Origin: Dyadobacter chenhuakuii
GTDB lineage: Bacteria; Bacteroidota; Bacteroidia; Cytophagales; Spirosomataceae
Assembly: GCF_023821985.2 (NCBI RefSeq)
Contig: NZ_CP098805.1
Location: forward strand, 1,922,001 to 1,986,000
Length of the DNA: 64,000 nucleotides
Direction: 5' to 3'
Shown here: positions 1 to 8,399 of the stretch, piece by piece
Layout: each line of letters begins with the position of its first letter
Position numbering within the stretch: position 1 is the first letter of the stretch
Program-made: the position numbers and the translations under genes
The notes under the pieces: model-generated
What the model was told of the DNA's origin: nothing
Seen by the model: the letters and a program-made list of their open reading frames with translations, nothing else
Database searches by the model: none

Positions 1-492
1 GCCCGGCACTTTGCCTTGCAGCTGCGCATCAAAGCTCCCCGCCGGAATGTTTTTCACATCCGTAGGATCTACTTTTGTGATGGAACCAATCACATTTTTA
101 CGTTCCTGTGTGCCGTATCCCACCACCACAACCTCATTCAGCTGGCGCTGATCGGATGCCAGGGTGATGGACAATTTGCCTTTGTTACCCGGTTTTATTT
201 CCTGCGTCGCATAGCCGATGTACGAGACAACAAGGACTGCATCTGCCTCAGCATCAATGTTAAATCCGCCTTTTGCATCGGTGGTGGTCCCGATATTGGT
301 CCCTTTCAAATGAATATTAACGCCCGGCAGCCCTTCTCCGCCAGCGTCGGTCACATTGCCCTGAACTTTCCCCTGACCCTGCTGCTGGCTGTAACCGGCC
401 AGGGTAAAAAGCAGCATAGCCACAGTTGTCGCAGTTTTGATAAGGCGACCTGCCTGTTTACCGGGCGATGGCTCCTTTTTTGTAAAAAACAT
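1..492 (-). CDS. SusC/RagA-type TonB-dependent outer membrane receptor, N-terminal part (runs off the left edge)
   Basis: Reading the minus strand from 492 gives 164 open codons to the window edge. The N-terminus has a charged start and a hydrophobic stretch ending near GYSQQ, which fits a signal peptide. A CarboxypepD_reg-like domain follows (motifs GLPGVNI and GTTTDAKGGF), then the junction NEVVVVGYG typical of the TonB box/plug start of SusC proteins. Family members are 22-stranded outer membrane porin-receptors that import oligomers delivered by a SusD lipoprotein. The rest, and any SusD partner, lie outside the window. The frame stays open upstream to an ATG at 597, so the start is not certain; 492 is preferred because it puts the signal peptide near the N-terminus. 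Confidence 0.85.
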   Translation of the reverse strand, partial: MFFTKKEPSPGKQAGRLIKTATTVAMLLFTLAGYSQQQGQGKVQGNVTDAGGEGLPGVNIHLKGTNIGTTTDAKGGFNIDAEADAVLVVSYIGYATQEIKPGNKGKLSITLASDQRQLNEVVVVGYGTQERKNVIGSITKVDPTDVKNIPAGSFDAQLQGKVPG

Positions 493-914
493 ACATTCGA
501 GTCGTTTAAGTAATGAAATATTTGCCTTAGTATATAGATTAAATAGTCTATCAGAATCGATAAAAGCGGATATAGCTGTCTTTTGAACAGACCGCATGGG
601 TCTTCAAAGCTTGTTATCAACTTTTATGGGAATTACTTTTCAGCATCCACTTAGGCCGAGGAGGCTTCCATGAATGCAGGTTTAAATATTTACTTTTCTT
701 CAAAAGCGAATATCTAATGCGAGATCTTACTGGTGGTAATAAGATTACTCTACTAACTTAATAGACAAATATTATGTAAATATTTTATCCGTGCAAATGT
801 GGACGAAATAAAGTGTAAAAAAAATTTTGCCCACTGGTCGTAGCCCTAAGTTTTCGATCATTATTTGCATTTTAAGCCGCTTTGGAGGTATATTATCCTG
901 AAATCACTAAACCC
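493..914. other. Divergent intergenic region between the SusC-type gene and the Tat-exported protein gene
   Basis: About 420 bases of AT-rich sequence without a convincing gene. A short inverted repeat (ATCTTA at 724-729, TAAGAT at 740-745) is present. On the plus strand TTTTG at 825-829 and TAAGTTTT at 847-854 are spaced 17 bases apart and resemble, with one mismatch, the Bacteroidota -33/-7 promoter pair, which would serve the gene at 915. No RNA gene was recognised. Confidence 0.4.
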
Positions 915-2219
915 ATGAAAATAGACTTATCCATGACCCGGCGTGAAATGCTTGGAATAACCGGCATGGCCGGTTTGACCGCATTAACGGGCTTTCCTGC
1001 CGGCGCGGCCACGCACGCTGCACCAAAACGGCCACGCATTGCCTGCCTCGTTACATACTGGGGCGCCACCAGGTCGCACGCCGACTGGATCATCACCAAG
1101 CTGCTCGACGGCTACTGGTGGCAAGGTGCTCACACTCCCTCGCGGGTAGAAGTTGTATCCGTTTATATCCACCAGTTTGATACAAGTTTACTCGGCCAAA
1201 AAATATGCAAGGCCAAGAACATTCCTATTTTCAAAACAGCCGGCGAAGCGGTTACACTGGGCGGAAAGGAACTGGCAGTGGATGGCGTGGTGATCGTGGG
1301 CGAGCACGGGGAATATCCTACCAATCTCAAAGGACAATGGCTCCTGCCGCGCTGGTGGATCTATGAAAAAGTGATCCGGGTTTTTGAGCAGAGCAAGCGC
1401 TCTGTGCCGGTTTTTAATGACAAACACCTTTCTTACAGTTGGGACGAAGCCAAATGGATGTTCGATAAATCCCGTGAACTGAACTTCCCGCTCACCGGCG
1501 GCTCTTCCATACCGGTCTACTTCCGCAAGCCTGAAATAGAACTTGATATAGACACGCCTTTGAAAGCATCGGTGGTGATCGGCGGTGCTCCCGATGAAGG
1601 TGCCCTTTTTCATTGTGTAGATGTATTGCAGGCTTTTGTTGAGCGACGAAAGGGTGGCGAAACTGGCGTAAAGTCAGTACAATGCATACGCGGCCCGGAA
1701 ACGTGGAAGTGGACCGAACAAAACCCCTGGGCGGCCGCATTGCTGGAAGCGGTGCGTAAAAGCTTTGACCTGAAACAGGGACACTTTCAGGAGATCGGGA
1801 AACCGAATGTCTGCATCATTGAATACAATGATGGCACAAAAGCAGCAGTGTATTCTGGCCAGGGTGTGGGCTGGACTTTTGCCGGGGACATTGAAGGTCG
1901 TAACGAACCAGCCATTATGTCGATGCTAGACTGGCCCGGCCCGTTTTCTCAATATCATGCGTCCAATGCACAGCCGCATTGGATTACCGAAATGATGGTG
2001 ACCGGAAAAGAACCATTCAACGCCGAACGGCTGCTTTTGTCAACCGGCATCACTGCTTATAATATGGAATCCAACTGGGAAAACGGCAAATATTCAGCCA
2101 TAGGACGCCGCATTGAGACGCCATTTATGAACATGCGATACCGCTCCACACACGGAGCGCAGTTCAGCACAGGCCAGCGACCGCCGGATGTCCCTTATAT
2201 GCGGGGGTTTTCGGAGTGA
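915..2219 (+). CDS. Tat-exported protein of unknown function
   Basis: A 434-residue protein I do not recognise as a named family. Its N-terminus carries a twin-arginine signal (TRREMLG followed by a hydrophobic Gly/Ala-rich segment and an AAATHAAP-like cleavage zone), so it is probably folded in the cytoplasm and exported to the periplasm. The mature part is Trp-rich and has VVIVGEHGEYP and ASVVIGGAPDEGAL stretches with the look of an alpha/beta fold. A TTG at 882 would add 11 residues in frame; ATG 915 is preferred because it starts just before the Tat motif. It sits 55 bases before a secreted M19 dipeptidase gene and is probably co-transcribed with it. No catalytic function can be claimed. 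Confidence 0.75.
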   Translation: MKIDLSMTRREMLGITGMAGLTALTGFPAGAATHAAPKRPRIACLVTYWGATRSHADWIITKLLDGYWWQGAHTPSRVEVVSVYIHQFDTSLLGQKICKAKNIPIFKTAGEAVTLGGKELAVDGVVIVGEHGEYPTNLKGQWLLPRWWIYEKVIRVFEQSKRSVPVFNDKHLSYSWDEAKWMFDKSRELNFPLTGGSSIPVYFRKPEIELDIDTPLKASVVIGGAPDEGALFHCVDVLQAFVERRKGGETGVKSVQCIRGPETWKWTEQNPWAAALLEAVRKSFDLKQGHFQEIGKPNVCIIEYNDGTKAAVYSGQGVGWTFAGDIEGRNEPAIMSMLDWPGPFSQYHASNAQPHWITEMMVTGKEPFNAERLLLSTGITAYNMESNWENGKYSAIGRRIETPFMNMRYRSTHGAQFSTGQRPPDVPYMRGFSE

Positions 2220-2224
2220 ATTTT

Positions 2225-2254
2225 GAATGAGTGAATGAGTGAATGAGTGAATGA
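2225..2254 (+). repeat. 8-bp tandem repeat (GAATGAGT) at the start of the dipeptidase gene
   Basis: GAATGAGT occurs 3.75 times in a row in the 55-base gap between the Tat-exported protein gene and the dipeptidase gene. Each copy supplies an ATG whose frame stops after three codons; the ATGs at 2227 and 2251 share a frame, and 2251 is a possible start of the dipeptidase. Slipped-strand mispairing here would shift these mini-ORFs relative to the gene start. Confidence 0.85.
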
Positions 2255-2274
2255 ATGACCGAATCAACATAACA

Positions 2275-3516
2275 ATGAATCGTAGAGACGTTATCAAAAG
2301 CCTGACCCTTTTACCCGCGGCAGGTGATATTTTATTAAAGCAGCCGGCTGTTGCTTCACAGCATACTTCATTGCCCGATCTGCACCGGGATGCGTTTGTA
2401 ATGGATGGGCATACGCATGTAATGAGCCGGGAGCTGATCCTGAAAACCGACATCGGCCAGCGTTACAAGGATGGTACGGTGGATCTTCCCCGGGCAAAAG
2501 AAGGCGGCGTGGATGCGATGTTTTTTTCGGTTTATACCCCTGAAAACTATTATCCGGGAAGGTTTGAGATCAAAAATACTTTTCGTGTCGTAAACCTTGC
2601 GCTGGACCAGATTAAAAAGAACCAGGCATTGATCGAGCTCGCGCTTAATGCGTCCGACATCGAGCGTATTAATAAAAAGGGTAAAATAGCCGCATTCCTG
2701 GATCTGGAAGGCGGTTACGACCTGCACGGCGACCTGGATCTGCTGCGCGCACTTTACAAACTGGGCTTACGCTCCATGCAGCTGACTGCGCATAGCACTA
2801 CAAATGCTTTTATTGATGCCTGCAATGACGTGTACACCTGGGGCGGCATTAATGCACATGGAAAAGCGGTGATCAGGGAAATGAACGATCTCGGCATGGT
2901 CATTAATGTGGCTCATGCATCTAATGATGCCATTATACAGTCGGCGGCGGCGAGTCGGCATCCGGTCATTTACAGCCACGGCGGTTTTCACAAGATCGTT
3001 GATCATCCGCGCTGCATTACAGACGAAGCTGCAAAAGCAATCGCATCAAAAGGCGGCGTTATCGGCGTGCATTTCGGCAGCCTTTTCAATAACCCGAAAT
3101 ACTGGGCCTGGCAAAAACCGAACAATCCCGTCAAAGTGCAGCCAAGTCCGCAGCCGAAAATACCACGCATCCTGAGCGTCCGGAATACGAATCAAACCAT
3201 TGAAGACGTCGACAAGGAATTCGCGCGTGAGTTGCCGTTCACTTTCAACGGGACCATTCCAGACGAATACTGGATGCATGTTGACCAGCTCGCCAAGGTC
3301 ATTGACTATGGAGTTAATTTGGTTGGTGAAGACCACATAGCACTGGGGTCCGATCTGGACGGCGGCCCCGAGTTGCCCCGTGAAATCAAAGACATCAGCG
3401 ACTTCCCACAGATCACCATGGCTATGCAAAAACTAGGTTACACCGACCAGCGGATCAAAAAGATCCTCGGCCTGAACTGGCTGCGCGTCATCCGGCAGGT
3501 GACGGAGGGGAAATAA
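2275..3516 (+). CDS. Secreted membrane dipeptidase-like metallohydrolase (peptidase family M19)
   Basis: The protein matches the M19/renal dipeptidase family of TIM-barrel metal hydrolases, which cleave dipeptides in the cell envelope. Visible signposts in order: an early metal motif DGHTH, then DLEGG, HSTTNAFIDA, NVAHAS, YSHGG and GSDLDGG near the C-terminus. Length is near that of the family. The N-terminal MNRRDVIKSL plus a hydrophobic segment looks like a Tat-type signal. ATG 2275 is chosen because that signal begins there; ATG 2251 lies inside an 8-bp tandem repeat and would add 8 residues. Odd point: the classical first metal motif is His-x-Asp, while this one is His-x-His, as in other amidohydrolases. 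Substrate is unknown. Confidence 0.85.
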   Translation: MNRRDVIKSLTLLPAAGDILLKQPAVASQHTSLPDLHRDAFVMDGHTHVMSRELILKTDIGQRYKDGTVDLPRAKEGGVDAMFFSVYTPENYYPGRFEIKNTFRVVNLALDQIKKNQALIELALNASDIERINKKGKIAAFLDLEGGYDLHGDLDLLRALYKLGLRSMQLTAHSTTNAFIDACNDVYTWGGINAHGKAVIREMNDLGMVINVAHASNDAIIQSAAASRHPVIYSHGGFHKIVDHPRCITDEAAKAIASKGGVIGVHFGSLFNNPKYWAWQKPNNPVKVQPSPQPKIPRILSVRNTNQTIEDVDKEFARELPFTFNGTIPDEYWMHVDQLAKVIDYGVNLVGEDHIALGSDLDGGPELPREIKDISDFPQITMAMQKLGYTDQRIKKILGLNWLRVIRQVTEGK

Positions 3517-3557
3517 GCACACATTCAATCACTTATTCTAATTTTTAATGTTCATAA

Positions 3558-4148
3558 ATGGAAACCAGCAGCCTGTTAAAGCAAATCGAGTTCATTAAGG
3601 AAGTGGATAAGCTTAAATACATCCTCCGCAAAACGAAGCTTTTCAATAGCGACCGGAATGAGAATGACGCCGAACACAGCTGGCACCTGTCGCTGATGGC
3701 CATTATCCTGGCCGGGCATGCCAACTCCGACATTGATCTGCTCCGGGTTGTTAAGATGCTTCTGATCCACGACATTGTTGAGATAGATGCGGGTGATACT
3801 TTTATTTATGATGCGCAGAAAAACCACACCAACACCGACGAAGAAAGACTGGCTGCAAACCGGATCTTCGGGTTATTGCCGGAGGGGCAGGCGACGGAGC
3901 TGATCGCAATCTGGGAAGAGTTTGAGGAAGGGCAAACCCATGAAGCAAAATTTGCACGGGCTATGGACCGCCTGGAACCCCTGCTTCAGAATACTTCCAA
4001 TAACGGCGGCACCTGGGCTGAGTTCGGCGTCAGTTATGAAAAGGTGTATGCCAAAAAGCAGGTCATTCAGCAGGGTTCCGAATCGATCTGGCAGTATGCC
4101 GAGCAACTGATCAATGACAGCGTTGAAAAAGGGATTTTGAAAAAATAG
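3558..4148 (+). CDS. HD-domain phosphohydrolase, YfbR/5'-nucleotidase-like
   Basis: A 196-residue cytoplasmic protein of the HD superfamily. Metal-binding residues are visible as AEHSWH (His40, His43), the His-Asp pair at 71-72 (LLIHDIVEID) and a following AGDT. The arrangement is that of the small HD_3 group that includes 5'-deoxynucleotidase YfbR, so nucleotide dephosphorylation is the likely activity; the substrate is inferred only from the family. It follows the dipeptidase gene by 41 bases on the same strand and ends 28 bases before the convergent hybrid regulator gene. No signal peptide or membrane segment is seen. Confidence 0.82.
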   Translation: METSSLLKQIEFIKEVDKLKYILRKTKLFNSDRNENDAEHSWHLSLMAIILAGHANSDIDLLRVVKMLLIHDIVEIDAGDTFIYDAQKNHTNTDEERLAANRIFGLLPEGQATELIAIWEEFEEGQTHEAKFARAMDRLEPLLQNTSNNGGTWAEFGVSYEKVYAKKQVIQQGSESIWQYAEQLINDSVEKGILKK

Positions 4149-4176
4149 GTCAGTAAGCTGATCCTAGTCGCTAAAC

Positions 4177-7100
4177 TCAAACATGACGACCGCGCAGCTC
4201 GTGAACATAAGTGGACGGACTGATACCGAATTGTTTCTGAAAGTCCCTCGAAAAGTTGGTAGGAATGCTGTATCCGACCATATCGGCCACTTCGTTGATC
4301 TTGTATTTGTTTTCAGCGAGCAGCTCAGCAGCCCTTTTCAGCCTCGACAGGTTGATCAGCTCATTCGGTGTCATGTCCGATATGCCTTTGATCTTACGGT
4401 ATAATGTAGGCCTGCTCATGTTCATCAGGGATGAAAGCAGGTCCACGTCCAGGTTGGAGTCCGCGATCCGTTTGCCTATAATGGTGTTTAATTGTTCCAA
4501 AAACTGCTTATCAGCCGTCGAGAACGCAATGCCCCGGATATGGGTGAGCGGCGAGCGCGCAAAATATTCCTTGATAATGTTCCTGTTGTTGATCAGGTTG
4601 GTGATCTGCGCAGCTAGATGATCCAGTGAGAACGGCTTTTCAATGTAGGCGTCCGCGCCCACTTCAAGCCCCTCGATCCTGGAATTGATCGAATTTTTGG
4701 CGGTTAAGAGAATGATTGGAATGTGGCTGAACTGTACATCGTTTTTGATCTTTTTACACAACTCAATGCCGTCCATAACGGGCATCATAATGTCGCTGAT
4801 CACCAGGTGGACGTTCTCATGCTGCAAAATTTCGATCGCCTGCTGACCGTCCAGCGCGCGCATGACATGATAGGAACCGCTCAGCTCCCGGCTCAGATAA
4901 CCCAGGATTTCAACATTGTCCTCCACGATCAGGACCACAGGCCGGGCCGGATCGGCGGCTTCGCTTTGCTCGTTTGTTAGTAGAAAATCAGCTGAAACTT
5001 CCTCATTCACCCCTTTCAGGTCCATTTCATAATCCTGATGGATCGGCAGCGAAAGCAGGAATGTATTCGAAAGCGTATCCCGGTGTTTCAGTTCGAGACT
5101 GCCTTTATGGAGCTCGGCAAGCGAACGCGACAATGGGAGACCAATGCCTGTGCCCTCCTGTTTCTGGCTGGCCTCTACTCTATAAAACGGCTCGAAAATC
5201 TTCTCTTTCTCGTCATCGCCAATGATCAGGCCATCGTTCGTGAACTCAATATGGAAAAGCAAGTCGTCGCTGCTGAATGGCAAAAGCCTTACCTTAACTG
5301 AGTTATCGGCATATTTTATCGCATTGTTAATCAGGTTACTGATGATCTTTTTACAGGCTTCAATGTCGACGAAGGCATTCAGTGTAATGCGGGGAAGCTC
5401 CATGTTGTAAGCCAGATTCTTCTGTTCGGCTGCTGGCCGGAACGTCGAAAAAACATCGCTCAGGAGCTCGTTAATGTCAGTTTTGGTAAAGTTCAGGCTA
5501 AAATTATTCGCCTCCGCTTTCCTGAAATCAAGCAGCTGATTGGTCAGGTCAATGAGGCGATTGGTATTTTTATTGATCATGTTCAGGTTCTCAAATGTTT
5601 CTGCACCGGCATTTTCGTCGGCCAGCAACTTGTCCAGCGGCATTTTAATAAGCGTCAGCGGCGTTCTGATTTCGTGGGCAACGTTGGTAAAAAAGTCAAT
5701 TTTGGCATTATAAATCTCGCGTTCTTTGCCAATTTCAATGGCTTCAATCTCGCGCTTGTTCTTTTCGCCCATTGCCAGGTGATAATAGCGGAAAACCGTG
5801 ATGCCGATGGCGGCCACAATGGTGCCGTACAACATGTAAGCCCATCCCGTAGCCCACCACGGCGGCAGAATATCAATGTTAAGCCTGGCTTCCCGGCCAT
5901 TCCACACCTGATCGTTGTTCGACCCCATTACCCTTAACACATAATGACCCGGCGGGAGTTTTGAAAATGAGATTTTTTTGCTGTTGCTTAATGTAATCCA
6001 CTGCGGTTCAATCCCCTCCATTTTGTATTTGTAATGGTTCATTTCCGGGATCACATAACTGAGCGCTGCTACATCAAAACTGAGGCTCGAACGATCATAA
6101 GGCAGCTTGATCCCACCCGTATAAATCGGTGATTCGGTGAGCGGCGAATTTTTACCGCCAATGTGCAGCTCCTGATTATTGGCCTGGATGCCCGTAATGT
6201 ACACCGGCGGCACGTACGTATTTTTATTAAATAAAGCCGGTTTAAGGCTGATCAACCCTGCAACTGTGCCGAAAAACAGCGTTCCGTCGTTATTTTTGAA
6301 AGAAGAATTGTAGTTAAACTGTTCGCTGAGCAGCCCGTTCGCCTCATTGTAATTGGTAAACTTCCCAGTCTTGACATTCAGCATCGACAAACCACGCGAA
6401 GTCGAGATCCAGAAATTGCCCATATCATCTTCCAAAACCCTGAAAACCTGATTATCGGGTAAGCCATCTTCAATGCGGTAATTTTTGAATTGCCGCGTAA
6501 CAGCATTATACCGTGATAATCCATGTTCGGTGCAGAACCAGAAGTCGCCATTTTTGCTTTGATAAAGGCTGTTGATGTAGTTGTCCAGCAGTCCGCCTTT
6601 TTTACCGGCATCATATTGAATCCTGCCTTTTTTCCCTGTTTTTGGATTAAAATAAAAAATCCCGCCGCCGTAGCTGGCCACCCATAATGTTCCCTCTTTA
6701 TCCTCGTGAATGCTCTGGACCTGCGTATTGACAAAGGTCATCGGTGCAAAATCATCTGTGCTGCGATTGTATATAAATAAGCCCGACCACGTTCCGACAA
6801 GGATTTCATTTGCCCTCGTTTTATAAAGCGTCACCACAAAATTGCTCCCGAAAGTGTTCGGCATGCTGGTGGTGTAATGGCGGATTACTTTATTGGTTTT
6901 CAGATCCATCACATCCAGGCCGTGCTCGTAAGTGCCGATCCACAGTTCGTCGCCGTCGGCGACCAGCCCGTGCAGGTTACGGTATGCAATGCTTCCCTGC
7001 TTGCCGTCAGGCAAAAATGATCTGAATGTTCCCGTTTGCAAATCCAGCTGGTTCAAACCCGCATCCTCAGTGCCTATCCATAGTTTTCCGTATTTGTCCT

Positions 7101-8148
7101 TCACCATTTCGTGGATCAGGTTTCCGCTGATGCTGTTGCCGGGCTGCGGGAAATATTTTTGAAAACGGTTGAATTCAGACGAGTAATAATTGACGCCGCC
7201 AAACTGCGTGCTCACCCAGATCCCACCCTCGCGGTCTTTGAAAATAGCATTGATAATGTTGTCCGTGATCGAGTAAGGGTTGTATTTCTCCTTCACGATC
7301 TGCTTCATTTTATTCTTTTTCAAATCAAGAATGAAGAGCCCGGATTCTGAACCCAGCCAGTATTCGTCTTTGCCGTTCTGGAAGAATGTATGAATGTAAA
7401 TGTCCTGTTTCTGGCCGGTCTCCTGCGAAATGTCGGTAATGTTGCCTGTCCTGTAATTAAAGAGCAACAACCGCTTCATATTACCAACCAGTAAGGTGGA
7501 GTCCGAAACGGAGTGCACGCGCATGTTGGAGAATATCTCATTCACACGGCCTGAAAGATCGTATTTGGCAACCGTGCCCAGTTCAGGGTGATAACGCCGG
7601 ATAATGCCATTGCTGAATGTTGCCCAGACTTTTCCGTCAGCTGAGACGTGTATAGCCACCGTGTTGGCCGCATCGGGAAGTGCTTTTACTTTTCGTGTTT
7701 TGGAATCGAACCGGTAAAGCTGATTATCGGAAATGATCCAGACTCCGCCGTCATGGTCGCTGCGGATCATGCGCACCTCTCCGGTCGGGATTAATTTGAA
7801 GACCGAAAATTGATCCGAAACAGGATTATAGATATAAACGCCCTTATGCGTACCGATCCAAAGTTTCTCGTCGTAATCTTCGGAAATTGAGAAAACCGAG
7901 TTGCTGCCCAGGCTGGTGGAATCGCCTTCTTTGCTCCTGAAAATCTTAAAAGAATTGCCGTCAAAACGGTTCAGTCCGTTGCGGCTGGCGATCCAGATGA
8001 AGCCTTTTTTATCCTGGATAATGTCTCCGGTGGCATTGCCGGAAAGGCCGTCCGAAACTTTGTAGCTTTTGAAATAATACGGCGCTTCCTGACCCAGACA
8101 AGCCAGACATAAAAACACGAAGCAGAACGTAGAGAGCAGCTTTTTCAC
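4177..8148 (-). CDS. Hybrid two-component system sensor kinase/AraC regulator with beta-propeller sensor
   Basis: A 1323-residue one-protein signalling system of the Bacteroidota HTCS type. Order of parts: signal peptide; Reg_prop propeller repeats over about residues 25-690 (recurrent GLWIGT/DGNFWISTSRGL-like motifs); a Y_Y_Y domain; one membrane helix near 765-788; HisKA with HEIRTPLTLI (His near 823); HATPase about 920-1040 (GTGIGLPLSRSL); a receiver domain with the phospho-acceptor in ISDIMMP (near 1117); and a C-terminal AraC HTH from about 1220. The periplasmic sensor binds a ligand and the AraC part activates a neighbouring nutrient-uptake operon. It is divergent from the SusC/SusD genes, and direct repeats suited to an AraC dimer lie between them. 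Confidence 0.95.
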   Translation of the reverse strand: MKKLLSTFCFVFLCLACLGQEAPYYFKSYKVSDGLSGNATGDIIQDKKGFIWIASRNGLNRFDGNSFKIFRSKEGDSTSLGSNSVFSISEDYDEKLWIGTHKGVYIYNPVSDQFSVFKLIPTGEVRMIRSDHDGGVWIISDNQLYRFDSKTRKVKALPDAANTVAIHVSADGKVWATFSNGIIRRYHPELGTVAKYDLSGRVNEIFSNMRVHSVSDSTLLVGNMKRLLLFNYRTGNITDISQETGQKQDIYIHTFFQNGKDEYWLGSESGLFILDLKKNKMKQIVKEKYNPYSITDNIINAIFKDREGGIWVSTQFGGVNYYSSEFNRFQKYFPQPGNSISGNLIHEMVKDKYGKLWIGTEDAGLNQLDLQTGTFRSFLPDGKQGSIAYRNLHGLVADGDELWIGTYEHGLDVMDLKTNKVIRHYTTSMPNTFGSNFVVTLYKTRANEILVGTWSGLFIYNRSTDDFAPMTFVNTQVQSIHEDKEGTLWVASYGGGIFYFNPKTGKKGRIQYDAGKKGGLLDNYINSLYQSKNGDFWFCTEHGLSRYNAVTRQFKNYRIEDGLPDNQVFRVLEDDMGNFWISTSRGLSMLNVKTGKFTNYNEANGLLSEQFNYNSSFKNNDGTLFFGTVAGLISLKPALFNKNTYVPPVYITGIQANNQELHIGGKNSPLTESPIYTGGIKLPYDRSSLSFDVAALSYVIPEMNHYKYKMEGIEPQWITLSNSKKISFSKLPPGHYVLRVMGSNNDQVWNGREARLNIDILPPWWATGWAYMLYGTIVAAIGITVFRYYHLAMGEKNKREIEAIEIGKEREIYNAKIDFFTNVAHEIRTPLTLIKMPLDKLLADENAGAETFENLNMINKNTNRLIDLTNQLLDFRKAEANNFSLNFTKTDINELLSDVFSTFRPAAEQKNLAYNMELPRITLNAFVDIEACKKIISNLINNAIKYADNSVKVRLLPFSSDDLLFHIEFTNDGLIIGDDEKEKIFEPFYRVEASQKQEGTGIGLPLSRSLAELHKGSLELKHRDTLSNTFLLSLPIHQDYEMDLKGVNEEVSADFLLTNEQSEAADPARPVVLIVEDNVEILGYLSRELSGSYHVMRALDGQQAIEILQHENVHLVISDIMMPVMDGIELCKKIKNDVQFSHIPIILLTAKNSINSRIEGLEVGADAYIEKPFSLDHLAAQITNLINNRNIIKEYFARSPLTHIRGIAFSTADKQFLEQLNTIIGKRIADSNLDVDLLSSLMNMSRPTLYRKIKGISDMTPNELINLSRLKRAAELLAENKYKINEVADMVGYSIPTNFSRDFQKQFGISPSTYVHELRGRHV

Positions 8149-8250
8149 CCAGGCATCCGTACAAAGTCAGCTTTGCTGCCGACCCTTACTTGTTGAACAT
8201 TTTTATAAATATATCCCTGCAAAATCATTGGTAATTAATAAAACATCATG

Positions 8251-8287
8251 TTGAGACGAATTGATCTAAAATTGAGACTCACAGATC
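8251..8287 (+). promoter_or_regulatory. Direct-repeat operator candidate for the hybrid AraC regulator
   Basis: The pattern TTGAGAC-N5-GATC occurs twice, at 8251-8266 and 8272-8287, with a period of exactly 21 bp (two helical turns) in the divergent region between the regulator gene and susC. Head-to-tail sites with this phasing are the usual form for AraC-family dimers. It lies about 115 bases before the SusC start. The binding role is inferred. Confidence 0.55.
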
Positions 8288-8399
8288 ATTCCGTTAATCA
8301 GCAAAGCAGGAAATTCGCACCACTTTAAATAAGTCCAATATTTTAGTTGGATAGTAACAAGTCGGGGAGTTTCAAATTCCAATTTAACCAACAATTTTA

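Noticed and set aside
16..513. Plus-strand open frame of 165 codons at the left edge
   Set aside because: It is antisense to the SusC-type N-terminus, whose minus-strand reading gives recognisable domains; the plus-strand product matches nothing.
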